A program made the position numbers and the translations under genes. From Planctomycetaceae bacterium (GTDB lineage: Bacteria > Planctomycetota > Phycisphaerae > UBA1845 > UTPLA1), in contig CP030884.1 of the NCBI GenBank assembly GCA_006969385.1, forward strand, positions 2,666,001 to 2,730,000: a stretch of DNA of 64,000 bases, in the 5' to 3' direction. A model generated the notes under the pieces. The model was not told the origin of the DNA. It made no database searches and saw only the letters and a program-made list of their open reading frames with translations. Shown here one piece after another: positions 1 to 10,066 of the stretch (positions within the stretch are counted from its first letter, which is position 1; each line of letters opens with the position of its first letter).

Positions 1-1
1 C

Positions 2-271
2 GGTATTCAATACCTACCCTCGAATGCCGACCGGCCGCAGGGGGCGCTCGCGGTGGCATTCAATGGGCGCGTTCCGTACATCCATTTCATCGACTTGAAG
101 ACGGGTAAGTCGCAACAATCGACCGTCTTAGACGATTCAGGCGACGGTGGATTCATCATCGGCGACATGGCCGTATCGGAGTTTCGCGGTCGCCCGAGTT
201 TGGTGATCGCGCTTCACCATAAGGAAGCGGCCACGATTCGGATTATGCGCGTGGTCGAGTTGGGGAATTGA
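2..271 (+). CDS. 3' end of an unidentified protein gene
   Basis: The reading frame is open from the left edge of the window to a TGA at 269-271, so only the C-terminal 89 or so residues are visible. They read as a beta-rich globular segment (YIHFIDLKTGKS, GFIIGDMAV, SLVIALHH), which would suit the last blades of a beta-propeller or a similar repeat fold. That is inference from sequence texture alone. An in-frame ATG at 53 is probably internal, because the frame stays open upstream of it. It converges on the PQQ-propeller gene that follows. I do not recognise the family. Confidence 0.55.
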   Translation, partial: GIQYLPSNADRPQGALAVAFNGRVPYIHFIDLKTGKSQQSTVLDDSGDGGFIIGDMAVSEFRGRPSLVIALHHKEAATIRIMRVVELGN

Positions 272-290
272 ATTTAAGTGAGCGGCGACC

Positions 291-2054
291 CTAATCCGCA
301 TCCATATCGAAGCACACCGCCTCACGATCGTTTCGTAAGATTAACTTCCCCTGTGCCAAGACGGGGTGGTTCCACGTTTTGCGATCGAAAACTTGTCGCA
401 CGGCCAGCTCATTAAAATCATCAGGCGTGGCATCGACCAATATAAGATCGCCGTCTTCGCCCAGAACGAGCAGTCCATCTTTCACGAGCAGCACCTGCCC
501 CCAACCGTACTTGCCGTTTTTCCATTGACGGCTACCGTCGGCAAGATCGATGCACGTGAGAATGCCTTCGTCGAGGCCATAGGCATAACCGTCTTTACAA
601 ACGAAGTCGTTGAATTTCGTCTTCAGGCGGTTGGAAATCCAGACCTCATCGACCGACCAACCGTCGTCAGTTTGTTGAACCTTTAAGCGCCGCATGCCTA
701 GGCCGTAGCCCATGCTGATCAGAATGTCGTTGTCCGAGAGTTGCCACGGTTGCACGACCTTGGGCTGATCCGTTTGCCACGGATAAAACCACAGCTGCTC
801 GCCGTCTTCAATGGCGTGACTGCTAAAGCCCGTGCCGTCGAGAATGACGATCTGCCGCACGCCGCCAAGCGAAACGAGATGCGGCGAACTGTACGCATCG
901 GCACCGCCGTCGGCGCGCCAAGCAAGTTTGCCATCGGCTTGGTGGTAAGCCGCCAAGCGTCCGTTCTTGCCGTACAGCGCGACGATGACGAGATCGTTTA
1001 CCAACAGGGGTGATGACGCCGCGCCCCACATCGGCACGCCCGCGGGTGATGCTTCGGCCGTCCAGATCGGTTCGCCGGTCAACGCATCGAGACACGCCAG
1101 ATGCCCTTCGGGACCATAGGTATAAAGTCGTTCGTCTAAATAGGTCGGCGTGGCGCGCGGTCCGGGGCCGCCCGAGACTTCTTCGAAGCGATTGTCGCGC
1201 GCATATACCCAGCGCTCCGCACCCGTCTCCAGGTCGTAACACACGACGCATTCTTCGCCGCCGCGTTGTTCCTGCGTATAGGCGACCGGGCCGATGACGC
1301 AAAAACTCGACCAACCGATGCCGACGGGATGCCGCCAGCGCTCCTTCATCGTCGTGATGTCATTCGCCGCAAGCATTATTGGGCCGCGATACACCCCGTC
1401 GCGCTCGGCACCGCGAAAGCCGGGCCAGTCGCGCGGCGTTAGCGAATCGGGTAGGGCGAAGCCGGCGGCTTTGGGCTTCACGCCAAGTTCCCGGTAACCG
1501 GCCAGCGCCTGCTCGGCTTCGTTATTCCAGCGCCAGTCAAACACGAGTAAGCCTTCGCCGATTTGGCCTGCCGTCTTAACGCACAACCAAGGCGCGATGG
1601 CGATAATGGAAACGGCAATCAGCCCGCGCCGGCGCGCCGCCGGCGCGACGCGCTTCGTCGCCGCCCAGTAAAACACCATAATCATGGCCGCGATCGACGC
1701 GCCCCACAGCGCGATGAAGATCCGACCGAGCGGGTCGGCCAGCAGCGCGAGCGCGGCGCTCAGGACTCCGAAGCCGACCAGGCCACGCACCTTATCCGCG
1801 CGGCGGGCGCGACTGAACCCCAGCCACCAAATCAGGATAAAGGTTGCGCCCAACATCGGCGCGGCGAAGACCGCAACCAGCCGCGTAAGCGTCGGCTCGC
1901 CCGTCAGTTGCAGCGTGATAAACACGCCCAGCGCGAGCGCCGAGACGACGACCGGCGGCCAGATGCGAATTTGGCGCCGTGCGTCGGTCGCGTCTTCGAG
2001 GGAAACAGCATTCGGTGCGGGGGCGTTTGGCGCGGCGGGGGCGTCTTCCGGCAT
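291..2054 (-). CDS. PQQ-like beta-propeller protein with N-terminal membrane domain
   Basis: A 587-residue protein. The first ~170 residues hold four or five hydrophobic segments (starting near PPVVVSALALGVFITL). The rest is a soluble propeller beginning at DWPGFRGAERDGVYRG, an entry motif common in planctomycete quinoprotein-like propellers. Blade-like repeats follow, such as VVCYDLETGAERW, LACLDALTGEPIW, YHQADGKLAW and TCIDLADGSRQW, which match the PQQ/BamB-type repeat. Family knowledge suggests a periplasmic propeller tethered by the membrane domain. No dehydrogenase catalytic residues can be assigned, so PQQ binding is not claimed. Start ATG at 2052-2054. It is convergent with the upstream partial gene and divergent from the lipoprotein gene at 2348. 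Confidence 0.8.
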   Translation of the reverse strand: MPEDAPAAPNAPAPNAVSLEDATDARRQIRIWPPVVVSALALGVFITLQLTGEPTLTRLVAVFAAPMLGATFILIWWLGFSRARRADKVRGLVGFGVLSAALALLADPLGRIFIALWGASIAAMIMVFYWAATKRVAPAARRRGLIAVSIIAIAPWLCVKTAGQIGEGLLVFDWRWNNEAEQALAGYRELGVKPKAAGFALPDSLTPRDWPGFRGAERDGVYRGPIMLAANDITTMKERWRHPVGIGWSSFCVIGPVAYTQEQRGGEECVVCYDLETGAERWVYARDNRFEEVSGGPGPRATPTYLDERLYTYGPEGHLACLDALTGEPIWTAEASPAGVPMWGAASSPLLVNDLVIVALYGKNGRLAAYHQADGKLAWRADGGADAYSSPHLVSLGGVRQIVILDGTGFSSHAIEDGEQLWFYPWQTDQPKVVQPWQLSDNDILISMGYGLGMRRLKVQQTDDGWSVDEVWISNRLKTKFNDFVCKDGYAYGLDEGILTCIDLADGSRQWKNGKYGWGQVLLVKDGLLVLGEDGDLILVDATPDDFNELAVRQVFDRKTWNHPVLAQGKLILRNDREAVCFDMDAD

Positions 2055-2347
2055 GAGATGGGCTCCTGGGGTTGACTCAGAAGTGCCATTTTAGCGCCGG
2101 TCGCCAGCGGCCGCCGCGCTGTCCTCGAAGGAGCAAAATTCTCAAAAAAAATCGGTCCGCCGCAGACGCTTAGGCGTATCTACCATTAGAAACGCACACC
2201 ACGGGCGTCGTTCGCCCATGATCGATCGCGTCTTCGGCGCAGATTTCGCCGTTTTCGGTGCGGAAATATTTCCGATAAACGGTTGATTTGGGCTGCACCG
2301 ATGCGCACAATGACAGGTCCCTCGCACGGGAAGGAGTCCCGACTCCC

Positions 2348-3229
2348 ATGCTTCGCACATCCTTCGCGCGCTACGCCGGCCAGGTGGTTTGCGGCTGCGC
2401 TATTTCTGTCATGATCGCCGGCTCGGCAGGTTGCCAAAACGGCTTCAACTTGGGCGGCTTCATGCCGTTCACCGGCGGCAATCCGTTCGGTTTGTTGATC
2501 AACACCGACACCAGCAGCGACTTGCTCGGTGTGCTGCGGCTATCGTCCGGCGAATCCGTCTTTAGCTACGGCGCGTTTCAAACCAACGGGCTGATTCAAC
2601 GCGTCGATGGCTTTATCTATCGCAACGCCGTCGGGCAGGAATCGAAGGTCGAACTGTCGAACGGCTTGGTCAGCCGCGCGACGAGTTTCGACGGCTCCAC
2701 GATTGAGATCACATACGACGAGGTCTCGACCGCCCGCTTGGCAGGGACGGTGAGGCTTACGTTCGCCAGCCTCGATGGCGCCGACGCCGTGCAGGAAATT
2801 CCGTTCGATGTCGATCTGCAAATGGCGGCGACCGAACTGTCGAATGAACTGCAAAATCTGCTCGGCATCAACGTCGCAACCACTACGCCGCCGGCCAACC
2901 CGATCGGCAAGGTCAAACTCGAAGACACGCGCACCAAGCCGACGGCCAAACCGGATGTCGCGGCGCAGCTTATTTTGGCGTTTGTCGCGTTCCATCAAGC
3001 CGCCTTTGCCGCGCTCGGTTACGTCATCGTTGAGATCATGGCAGGCGTGGTCGGTGCCGTCGCGAACTTGCTCGTGGGCGTCGTTGCTGCGGTAACGCAG
3101 ACCCTCGTCGTCGCGCTGTTCACGCCGTTCATCTTGATGGGCGAGATTCTGCGCGTCGCGGTGTTTCAACCGGCGTTTACCGTTGATTTGAATTTTGACG
3201 TGGATGTGACGCCGCCGGATTTTCGATAA
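2348..3229 (+). CDS. Predicted lipoprotein of unknown function
   Basis: The frame is open from 2288, but the ATG at 2348 is preferred. It has an AAGGAG ribosome site about 11 bases upstream and gives a clean lipoprotein signal: a short basic start, a hydrophobic stretch (VVCGCAISVMIAGSAGC) and a lipobox ending in Cys. The mature protein of about 270 residues has a glycine-rich start (NGFNLGGFMPFTGGNPFG), a beta-rich middle, and a strongly hydrophobic, alanine-rich segment near the C-terminus (AAFAALGYVIVEIMAGVVGA and onward). That segment may be a membrane-inserting helix pair. No family is recognised. It converges on the HAD phosphatase gene 20 bases downstream. Confidence 0.7.
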   Translation: MLRTSFARYAGQVVCGCAISVMIAGSAGCQNGFNLGGFMPFTGGNPFGLLINTDTSSDLLGVLRLSSGESVFSYGAFQTNGLIQRVDGFIYRNAVGQESKVELSNGLVSRATSFDGSTIEITYDEVSTARLAGTVRLTFASLDGADAVQEIPFDVDLQMAATELSNELQNLLGINVATTTPPANPIGKVKLEDTRTKPTAKPDVAAQLILAFVAFHQAAFAALGYVIVEIMAGVVGAVANLLVGVVAAVTQTLVVALFTPFILMGEILRVAVFQPAFTVDLNFDVDVTPPDFR

Positions 3230-3249
3230 GCGCATTAGCCGCATTGTTG

Positions 3250-3918
3250 CTACAGACGACTGCTCGGGTTTCGTGCCAGCTCGAGCAGCATGTCCACAGT
3301 TACCGATTTCAAATCCGAGAATATTCCATCGGGTGATGGCGTATGCGCCCCGTCGCCGACCGCGATGACCCGCATGCCTGCCGCGCGTGCGGCTTCGATA
3401 CCTGCCGGCGCGTCTTCGATTACAACGCATACTGACGGCGGAAGGTCTAATAGACCTGCACACTTCAAGAACACTTCCGGATCGGGCTTGGATCGTTGGA
3501 TATCGTTGCCGTCGACCAATGCATCAAACAATGGCAACAGTTCTGTGCGATCGAGAATGTAGCGCGCATTGCGACTCGACGATCCGGCGGCGATCGGAAT
3601 GGATTTCGTACGTAGCGCTTGGATCAGTTCGAGCGCGCCCGGCAGAACGTCTTGCGGTGTAAGCGTTTGAAGAAACGCCTGAAAGCGACGATTCTTTTCT
3701 TCCGCGAGTTTGGCTTGCGTTTGCTCGTCGAGAGATTGGCCGGCAGCCTCAAGAATGATGGTCAAGCTCGCGCGGCGACTGACGCCGAGCAGGTGTCGGT
3801 TCACGCTTCGGTCGAAGGCGATACCGGCATCGTCCATCACGCTTTGCCAGCTTTGGTAGTGCGCTTCGTCGGTGCGCACCAGCACGCCATCGACATCGAA
3901 GATCACGGCGACATTCAT
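3250..3918 (-). CDS. HAD-superfamily hydrolase, beta-phosphoglucomutase-like
   Basis: A 222-residue protein of normal length for the PGMB-like branch of HAD phosphatases. Motif I is FDVDGVLVRTD near residue 8, with the nucleophile Asp and the general acid Asp two residues on. Motif II is AAGSSSRN, the lysine motif is SKPDPEVFLKCA, and motif III is VIEDAPAGIEAARAAG. An alpha-helical cap lies between residues ~15 and 80. Known relatives hydrolyse or isomerise small phosphorylated sugars in the cytoplasm; the substrate here cannot be read from sequence. The gene stands alone, with the GT39-like gene 73 bases upstream on the same strand. Confidence 0.88.
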   Translation of the reverse strand: MNVAVIFDVDGVLVRTDEAHYQSWQSVMDDAGIAFDRSVNRHLLGVSRRASLTIILEAAGQSLDEQTQAKLAEEKNRRFQAFLQTLTPQDVLPGALELIQALRTKSIPIAAGSSSRNARYILDRTELLPLFDALVDGNDIQRSKPDPEVFLKCAGLLDLPPSVCVVIEDAPAGIEAARAAGMRVIAVGDGAHTPSPDGIFSDLKSVTVDMLLELARNPSSRL

Positions 3919-3991
3919 CGTGAGTTACCCTGCTGCATCGTTCGAGTTGTAACGCTGTTGTGCGGGTAAACCAAGTGATTTCTTCGCTCGA

Positions 3992-6145
3992 TTATGGTTC
4001 CGGTGTATCACTCAGTTTGAATAGGGTGGCGTACGGCGGCCGATCGGGCGCGACGGGTGATCGAAATGACTGCACTGGCGCGAGGCCGACGGCTTGCAAT
4101 TCGCGAAACAGATCGGGTGTGAGCGCGGGCCAAAAGCCATAGGTCTGCCGCAAGCGACGCATCTCGACCCAGTCCACACACACGTAACCGTAGTCGCGGT
4201 CGCGTAACCATTGCATCAGTTCGCTCGGTTCCAAATTGGCGGCGGCATCGGCAAACGGATTCTGGTTGAAGGTCACGCAGTAATCGACGTTGGCGTTGTA
4301 ATAAAACTTGCGCGCATCGCCGACGAGCAACACCTTGGCATCGGGCCTTGCCAGTTCGTTGACAACCTCGTAGTGCGGCGTGAAGTAGTCGCGTAGCATC
4401 GATCCGTTGTCGAGACCGTTACGGACGAGTAGGGCGACCTGGTTTTTATTCATGTATTGCAGGCTCGCAGCCATGTTGATGGCAAATATCCCCCAAATCA
4501 CCAGCGGTCGCACGCGCGCTAGGACTTGCCATTGCGGCCGATTCAAAAACATCGCGAGCATGAGGACGGCAGGTACGGCAAGCCCGACGGCGAAACGATC
4601 GATCAGGTGCGTGTGAAATAGCCAGACGTATAAATTGCTCACGATGAGAATACTGCAAAGTGGGATGGCGGGTGTTGTTAGATTTGGAGACTTATCATTT
4701 GAATTGTCGGCGGTTGCAGATCGCGTTTGCCCCATGATTGCAAGGAAGGCCAGACCGATGGCACTAAGGATACCCAGCGATATCAGCGTGCCTTGTTTCC
4801 ATGACAACAATACCTGATCGCCAAGGCTTGCGAACCGATCGCCCATGGCGCGGGCATTGTCGGGAATCGCATGCCCTGCCTGCCAACGCGCCGCGCATTC
4901 GGCATCCCAACCTGGCGGGCTGCTTTCAAACACGTCGGACGCTAGCGGAAAAACCGGGTTGCCGGTGGCAATCAAATTCTTCAGTAACCACGGTGCAAAC
5001 GAGACGGCAATGCCGATCAACAAGCATGCAAATGCGGTAGGCGTGACCTTTCGCAGCGCGATATGAAGTGCACCCATTAAAGCAACTGGTACGGCCAACA
5101 TCGGCACCGCCGGATATTTACATCCACAGGCCAAGCCGACCCATGCGCCCGCGATCAACCACCAACGCGTTGCACATCTTTGATCCTGAATCCCGCACAG
5201 GTAACAGTAGAGCGCCGCCGCGCTGAACAGCAGCATGCCGTTTTCGACATACGCCAACCCGGAGAGATAAACCAGAAACGGCAACGACGCAAAGAGAATC
5301 GCGGCGGAGCGCCCGACTGTCGGTGCTATCAGTCGCCCGAGCGCGCGCATGGCAAAGACTGCCAACACGGCCAACAGCACATTCAACATCTTTGCGGTTA
5401 ACGCCCCCGCAAGGGCATCGCCGCGCAGCATCATCATCCAGAGATACAACATCTCCACGTTAAATGGAAAATTGGTGTACACGTTGTGAGGCAGATATTC
5501 GATGCGACCTGCCTCAAGGTATTCCTTCGGTCCGCCCAAGTGATATTCGAGCACGTCATAACCGTTGCCCTCTTCGCCCCAAAGCAGGCCCGGTTCAAAC
5601 GCAGCGACCGTCAACGCTAAGGCAAGTGGTAGCGCTATTGGCAACCACCAAAATATTTGGTTGCGGTCGATGGTGCGCGGAACGTGTTGCAAATCGGGTC
5701 GGATATAAATTACGAACAGCACGAGCCCAACAGCGACGATACTCCAACCGACAATAGCGTTGATGAAACCGAGCAGGCCAACGCCCAACACCACGAGTGC
5801 GCAACCCCCTAAGCCCAACGCCGTTGCAATGGTCCAATGACTCAATCGTTCGGTAGCATTCACGCGAATGATTCTTAAGCAAAACGCACCGAATCCCGCC
5901 GCCGCTAAAACGCCGAATAAAGCGAAGCTACCTTCAACGAGCGCGATGCGTACCACTGCAGCGTGACCGGCAAGCGCCATTCCGGCACCGGCGTCGCCGA
6001 GCGTCGAAAGTAGGTCCGGTGACCAAAGAAAGATGCATACGACGATTGCAACCAGGTAGCTCAAACCCGCCGCAATAAATGAAATATGGCGGGCGGATGT
6101 TTGGCTTCTCGCATTCTGGTCAACCATGATGTTCGTTCGTCGCAT
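3992..6145 (-). CDS. Multi-pass membrane protein, GT39/ArnT-like glycosyltransferase candidate
   Basis: A 717-residue protein with a dozen or so hydrophobic segments running from about residue 22 to 560, then a soluble C-terminal domain of ~130 residues. The first large loop contains EGNGYDVLEYHLGGPKEYL. An acidic residue in the first extracytoplasmic loop followed by a Y-H-L-type motif is typical of lipid-phosphosugar-dependent GT-C glycosyltransferases. The C-terminal part includes DAKVLLVGDARKFYYNANVD, seen in related planctomycete membrane proteins. Acceptor and sugar are unknown. The start could be the ATG at 6145 or the one six codons later (6127); neither has a clear ribosome site. Confidence 0.72.
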   Translation of the reverse strand: MRRTNIMVDQNARSQTSARHISFIAAGLSYLVAIVVCIFLWSPDLLSTLGDAGAGMALAGHAAVVRIALVEGSFALFGVLAAAGFGAFCLRIIRVNATERLSHWTIATALGLGGCALVVLGVGLLGFINAIVGWSIVAVGLVLFVIYIRPDLQHVPRTIDRNQIFWWLPIALPLALALTVAAFEPGLLWGEEGNGYDVLEYHLGGPKEYLEAGRIEYLPHNVYTNFPFNVEMLYLWMMMLRGDALAGALTAKMLNVLLAVLAVFAMRALGRLIAPTVGRSAAILFASLPFLVYLSGLAYVENGMLLFSAAALYCYLCGIQDQRCATRWWLIAGAWVGLACGCKYPAVPMLAVPVALMGALHIALRKVTPTAFACLLIGIAVSFAPWLLKNLIATGNPVFPLASDVFESSPPGWDAECAARWQAGHAIPDNARAMGDRFASLGDQVLLSWKQGTLISLGILSAIGLAFLAIMGQTRSATADNSNDKSPNLTTPAIPLCSILIVSNLYVWLFHTHLIDRFAVGLAVPAVLMLAMFLNRPQWQVLARVRPLVIWGIFAINMAASLQYMNKNQVALLVRNGLDNGSMLRDYFTPHYEVVNELARPDAKVLLVGDARKFYYNANVDYCVTFNQNPFADAAANLEPSELMQWLRDRDYGYVCVDWVEMRRLRQTYGFWPALTPDLFRELQAVGLAPVQSFRSPVAPDRPPYATLFKLSDTPEP

Positions 6146-6176
6146 TGAAAATCATTGCTGAATAGTCCGCTACTTC

Positions 6177-7301
6177 TCAGTCGGTGATGTCGTTTGTTAA
6201 TGGGGTGGCTGCATTCAGTTTCGGCAGTTGAATGGAAATCTCAAGACCGCCGCCGTCGGCGTTTTCGGCCCATACGCGGCCCTGATGGTAGCGAATTGCG
6301 CGATCGACAATGGAGAGGCCGATCCCTGCGCCGCCGACATTCGGTTCGCGCGCGGCGTCGATGCGAAAGAACGGCTTAAAGATATCGTCGAGTTTATCGG
6401 CAGGTACGCCGGGGCCGCGATCGCGCACGCGAATCAGGATGGACGCATCATCGGCGCGCAACTTCACCGTGACTTCGCTGCCGTCGGCCGAGTGCCGAAT
6501 TGCGTTGCGCACAACATTCTCTAAGGCGTGTTGCAGCAGTTTGGCCGACCCGACAGTGCGACAGTTCTCGAACTCGGCCAATCGCACCGACTTACCGGCG
6601 CGTTGGGCTTCGAAGTTCGCATCGTCGGCGATTTCGTTCACGATCTTGCATAAGTCGAGCGGTTCGGTCTTGATATCGGGATGGTCGCCCGATTCGAGCC
6701 GCGCCAGCGTGAGCAGTTCGTCAATCAATGCATCGAGGCGACCGGCTTCGCGCTCGATGCGCGCTAGGGTTTCCGACGCCTTCTCGTCGTCGAGGCGATC
6801 GCTGAGTAATTCGATCGCCACGCGCTGGCGCGCGAGTGGCGACCGTAATTCGTGCGAGATGTCGCGCAGCAGCCGGCGCTGGGTGGTGACCAACCCTTCA
6901 ATGCGCGCCGCCATACGATCGAACTCCTGCGCCAACTCGCCGATCTCGTCTTTACGGCGACCGATCTCGGGCGCGGCGCGATACTCCAAATCACCGGCGG
7001 CAAAGCGGCGAATACCAGCGCGCAACGTCTCCATCGGCTTCGCCAAGCGTCGGGCGAGGATGTACGAAACAACAGTAAGACTCACGATCGTGGGGCCCAC
7101 GCGCAACAGCGTGTACCCCAACGATGGGCGCGTGCCTATGCGGCTGTCGGTCGGCATCGACGTCGACTCATCGCGCATCAATTCGGTGAATTTTTGCGCC
7201 ATGTCGGGATAGATCAAAAGCAACACGAGCGCGCCAACCAGCGCCGCGATGAACACGGCGAGCAAGACGGAGAAAAAGATGCGAAAAAAAAGTCGTCCCA
7301 T
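6177..7301 (-). CDS. Sensor histidine kinase (HAMP-HisKA-HATPase)
   Basis: A 374-residue membrane kinase with TM1 at residues ~8-31, a short periplasmic loop of about 35 residues, TM2 at ~68-84 and a HAMP linker at ~85-140. The dimerisation/phosphoacceptor motif LRDISHELRSPL has the His at about residue 150. The ATPase motifs follow: N-box NVVRNAIRHS, G1 RDRGPGVP, F-box FKPFFRID and G2 GGAGIGLSIV. This layout matches CpxA/EnvZ-type kinases. The gene lies 93 bases downstream of the response regulator on the same strand, so the two form a cognate pair. The short sensor loop argues for membrane or envelope sensing, which is inference. Confidence 0.93.
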   Translation of the reverse strand: MGRLFFRIFFSVLLAVFIAALVGALVLLLIYPDMAQKFTELMRDESTSMPTDSRIGTRPSLGYTLLRVGPTIVSLTVVSYILARRLAKPMETLRAGIRRFAAGDLEYRAAPEIGRRKDEIGELAQEFDRMAARIEGLVTTQRRLLRDISHELRSPLARQRVAIELLSDRLDDEKASETLARIEREAGRLDALIDELLTLARLESGDHPDIKTEPLDLCKIVNEIADDANFEAQRAGKSVRLAEFENCRTVGSAKLLQHALENVVRNAIRHSADGSEVTVKLRADDASILIRVRDRGPGVPADKLDDIFKPFFRIDAAREPNVGGAGIGLSIVDRAIRYHQGRVWAENADGGGLEISIQLPKLNAATPLTNDITD

Positions 7302-7394
7302 GAGCGGCTCGGTTGTTGGTTGGCTGCAAGCTATTCCATAATTTCCTCTCGCTTGCAGGAAGGGGGTAGGGGAGGGTTGCTCCTCCTAATCACT

Positions 7395-8123
7395 TCAACT
7401 TGCCGACGACGCGTGATCCTCACCATCAACTAGCGTGTAAATATAACCCACGCTGCGAATCGACTTGATGCGCTCGGTATTGAGGTGGGTATGTCCCAAT
7501 TTCTTACGCAGATGGCTCACGTGCATGTCGATGCTGCGATCGAAAGGGTCCGGCTCGCGATCGAGCACGCCGCGGAACAAGTCGCCGCGCTCTACCACAT
7601 TGCCGGCGTTGCGAAGAAGAATGGCGAGCAAATCGAATTCCGCCGTTGTGAGTTTGACCGATTCGCCGCCGCGCGTGACTTCGCGCGTGGCCGGAACCAA
7701 CGTGACATCGCCGACGGTTAACGGCTCTCCCTGATCTTGCTGGTCGCTGGTGGCATGGCGTCGCGCGCGTTTAAGAATCGCCGCGATGCGCGCGGCCAGT
7801 TCGCGTGGGTTAAACGGCTTTGCAAGGTAGTCGTCGGCACCCAATTCGAGGCCCACGATGCGGTCTTCATCTTCACCGCGCGCCGTGAGCATCAGGATCG
7901 GCACGTCGCTATTGGTGCGGACGCGTTTGAGCACTTCGAAGCCGTCCATCTCCGGCAGCATCACGTCGAGAACGATCAGATCATTATCCGCCGATAGCGC
8001 CTGCGCCGCGCCAACGCGACCGTTGTGTACGGATGCGACGGTGTAACCCTGGTTGGTCAGGTATTCCTCAACGAGGGCGCACAGTTCGGTGTCGTCATCG
8101 ATAATGAGAATGCGATCTGCCAT
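7395..8123 (-). CDS. OmpR/PhoB-family response regulator
   Basis: The frame is open from 8186, but the ATG at 8123 gives the expected receiver start MADRILIIDDDTELC. Receiver residues are the acidic pair D9/D10, phosphoacceptor D53 in LIVLDVMLPEMDG, the T/S switch in LMLTARG and conserved K102 in YLAKPF. The C-terminal winged helix (about residues 135-235) contains LTTAEFDLLAILLRNAGNVV and ends in the typical RSVGYIYTL. Length (242 residues) is standard. It is transcribed ahead of the histidine kinase and is probably autoregulated with it, as is common in such pairs. Target genes are unknown. Confidence 0.94.
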   Translation of the reverse strand: MADRILIIDDDTELCALVEEYLTNQGYTVASVHNGRVGAAQALSADNDLIVLDVMLPEMDGFEVLKRVRTNSDVPILMLTARGEDEDRIVGLELGADDYLAKPFNPRELAARIAAILKRARRHATSDQQDQGEPLTVGDVTLVPATREVTRGGESVKLTTAEFDLLAILLRNAGNVVERGDLFRGVLDREPDPFDRSIDMHVSHLRKKLGHTHLNTERIKSIRSVGYIYTLVDGEDHASSAS

Positions 8124-8319
8124 GGTCGTTGCCCCGGTGCACGTCGTCGGCGACGCCGAATGAGGTAGTTTTGCAAACGTTATCACGCGCGCGGTGAATC
8201 CGATATCGAAAAATCAAGCGGGGCACGCGCTCGCGACGGTTCGGCGAAATCTTAATCGGTTGGTATCGAATCAGGCATGTGTTTCTGCGCTGCGATTGAC
8301 AAATCGATACCAAACGCCG

Positions 8320-9843
8320 CTACACATCCTTCTTGATATCGTACTTCTTCACGCGATAACGCAGATTGTCGCGGCTAATGCCAAGGGCGCGGGCCGCTTT
8401 GGATTGATTCCAACCCGCCTCTTGCAGGGCCTTGATGATCATCGCTTTTTCGTAGCCCCAAAGCGACGAATCGGCGCGGGCCGTTTCCTGCACGATCTCT
8501 TCACCGACGATTTCGCGCGGCAACTGATTCGCGCCCAACGTGCCGCCATCGGCTAACAGCACGGCGCGCTCGACGATATTCTGCAATTCGCGAATATTTC
8601 CCGGCCAACGATAGCCGGTCAGCAGCGCCATCGCTTCGTCGCTGATATCCGGTTCGGGGCAACCCAGTTCGGTGGCGGAAATCTTGGCAAAGTGTTCGAC
8701 CAGCGGCGGAATGTCTTCCTTCCGTTGCCGCAGCGGCGGCAGGCGAATGGGAAATACATTTAGACGGTAGTATAAATCTTCGCGAAACTCGCCGTCTTCC
8801 ATCGCCTTTTGCAGGTTGCGATTGGTGGCCGCCACGATGCGCACGTCGGTCGCAATGGTGCGCGTGCCGCCCACGCGGACGAACTCTTTCTCTTGCAATA
8901 CGCGCAAGAGTTTCACCTGCGTGCTGGGCGAGATATCACCGATTTCATCGAGAAAGAGCGTGCCGCCATCAGCCATTTCAAAGCGGCCCATTTTGTCAGC
9001 GTGCGCACCGGTAAATGCCCCTTTTTCGTGACCGAACAGTTCGCTTTCCAAGAGCGTTTCGGGCAGGGCGGCGCAGTTGATCGCTATAAAGGCCTTGTCC
9101 GCACGCGGGCTCGCGGAATGGATCTGCCGCGCGGTCACTTCTTTACCCGTGCCGGTTTCGCCAAGTAGCAACACCGTCGCATTGCTTCCCGCGACGCGAT
9201 TGACCATATCGGTGACTTGCCGCAGCGCCGACGAACTACCGACGATAGCGGGTTGCACTTTCAGCGTGGCGCGCAGCCCGCGATTTTCGCGCACCACAGA
9301 TTCGTGCTGCGTGGCGTTATGAGCGCCGGAAGCCGCCAGGTTGGCGAAAATCTGCAGCAGCGATAGATCTTCGTCGTCGTACGAATCGCCGCCGAGTTTG
9401 TTGAGCACTTCGACGACGCCGATGACTTCGCTCTTGTAAAGCAGCGGGGCGGCGATCAGGCCGCGCGTTTGAAAGCTGCTCTTGGCGTCGATGCCGCGGA
9501 AGAAGTCGCCGCTGGCATCGACGTTGGCGACGACCACCGGTTTGCCCGTTTTGGCAACGCGACCGGCAATCCCCAAGTCCGCATCGAACTCTTCACCGAT
9601 CAGTGCCGGCCCACGATCGCCGACCGCCGCCATAAAGACCAACTTGTTTCGGCGCTGGTCCAGAATCAACACGCTGGATGCTTCGGATCGCAATACCACG
9701 GCGGCCGTTTGTGCGACGGCCTGCAATACGTCGTTAAGATCGAGAGAGGCGTTGATGGCGGCGGTGGCTTCCACTAGCGCCGTCACGGTGCGCGGCGGCA
9801 AGCCCCGATAAGCATCCGAGTTTGAAGAGGGTCCGATGGCCAT
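8320..9843 (-). CDS. Sigma-54-dependent activator with N-terminal GAF domain
   Basis: A 507-residue enhancer-binding protein. A GAF domain covers about residues 25-175. The AAA+ domain has Walker A GETGTGKE (~228-235) and the sigma-54 contact loop GAFTGA, with Walker B in the GGTLFLDEIGD region. The C-terminal Fis-type helix-turn-helix is at ~465-500 (AGWNQSKAARALGISRDNLR). The organisation resembles NifA/NorR-like proteins in which the GAF domain senses a small ligand and ATP hydrolysis remodels sigma-54 polymerase. It lies divergently from the ECF sigma factor gene across ~220 bases. No clear -24/-12 promoter was found in that gap by eye, so its targets are unknown. Confidence 0.93.
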   Translation of the reverse strand: MAIGPSSNSDAYRGLPPRTVTALVEATAAINASLDLNDVLQAVAQTAAVVLRSEASSVLILDQRRNKLVFMAAVGDRGPALIGEEFDADLGIAGRVAKTGKPVVVANVDASGDFFRGIDAKSSFQTRGLIAAPLLYKSEVIGVVEVLNKLGGDSYDDEDLSLLQIFANLAASGAHNATQHESVVRENRGLRATLKVQPAIVGSSSALRQVTDMVNRVAGSNATVLLLGETGTGKEVTARQIHSASPRADKAFIAINCAALPETLLESELFGHEKGAFTGAHADKMGRFEMADGGTLFLDEIGDISPSTQVKLLRVLQEKEFVRVGGTRTIATDVRIVAATNRNLQKAMEDGEFREDLYYRLNVFPIRLPPLRQRKEDIPPLVEHFAKISATELGCPEPDISDEAMALLTGYRWPGNIRELQNIVERAVLLADGGTLGANQLPREIVGEEIVQETARADSSLWGYEKAMIIKALQEAGWNQSKAARALGISRDNLRYRVKKYDIKKDV

Positions 9844-10066
9844 TGGGGTTTATCGCCTAATCTTGCTGCCGCATGGCGGCGCGGTTCGGTCGCGAAAACG
9901 CGCCTGTCTGGGCGATGCCAAGGCCGTTTTCGATCATAACTCTTTATTTTGACGGTACTTTTGACCATTGGGAAAGTCAAGGGTAAATTCGCCCACCGGC
10001 GCGCCGATTTATTTCTGTGATTCCTTTTTTCCCGAGCGAACCGTGTGCGGCGGGGGCTCGTATGCG

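Noticed and set aside
9844..10066. Sigma-54 promoter between the activator and ECF genes
   Set aside because: No TGGCAC-N5-TTGC-like element with correct spacing was found by eye on either strand.
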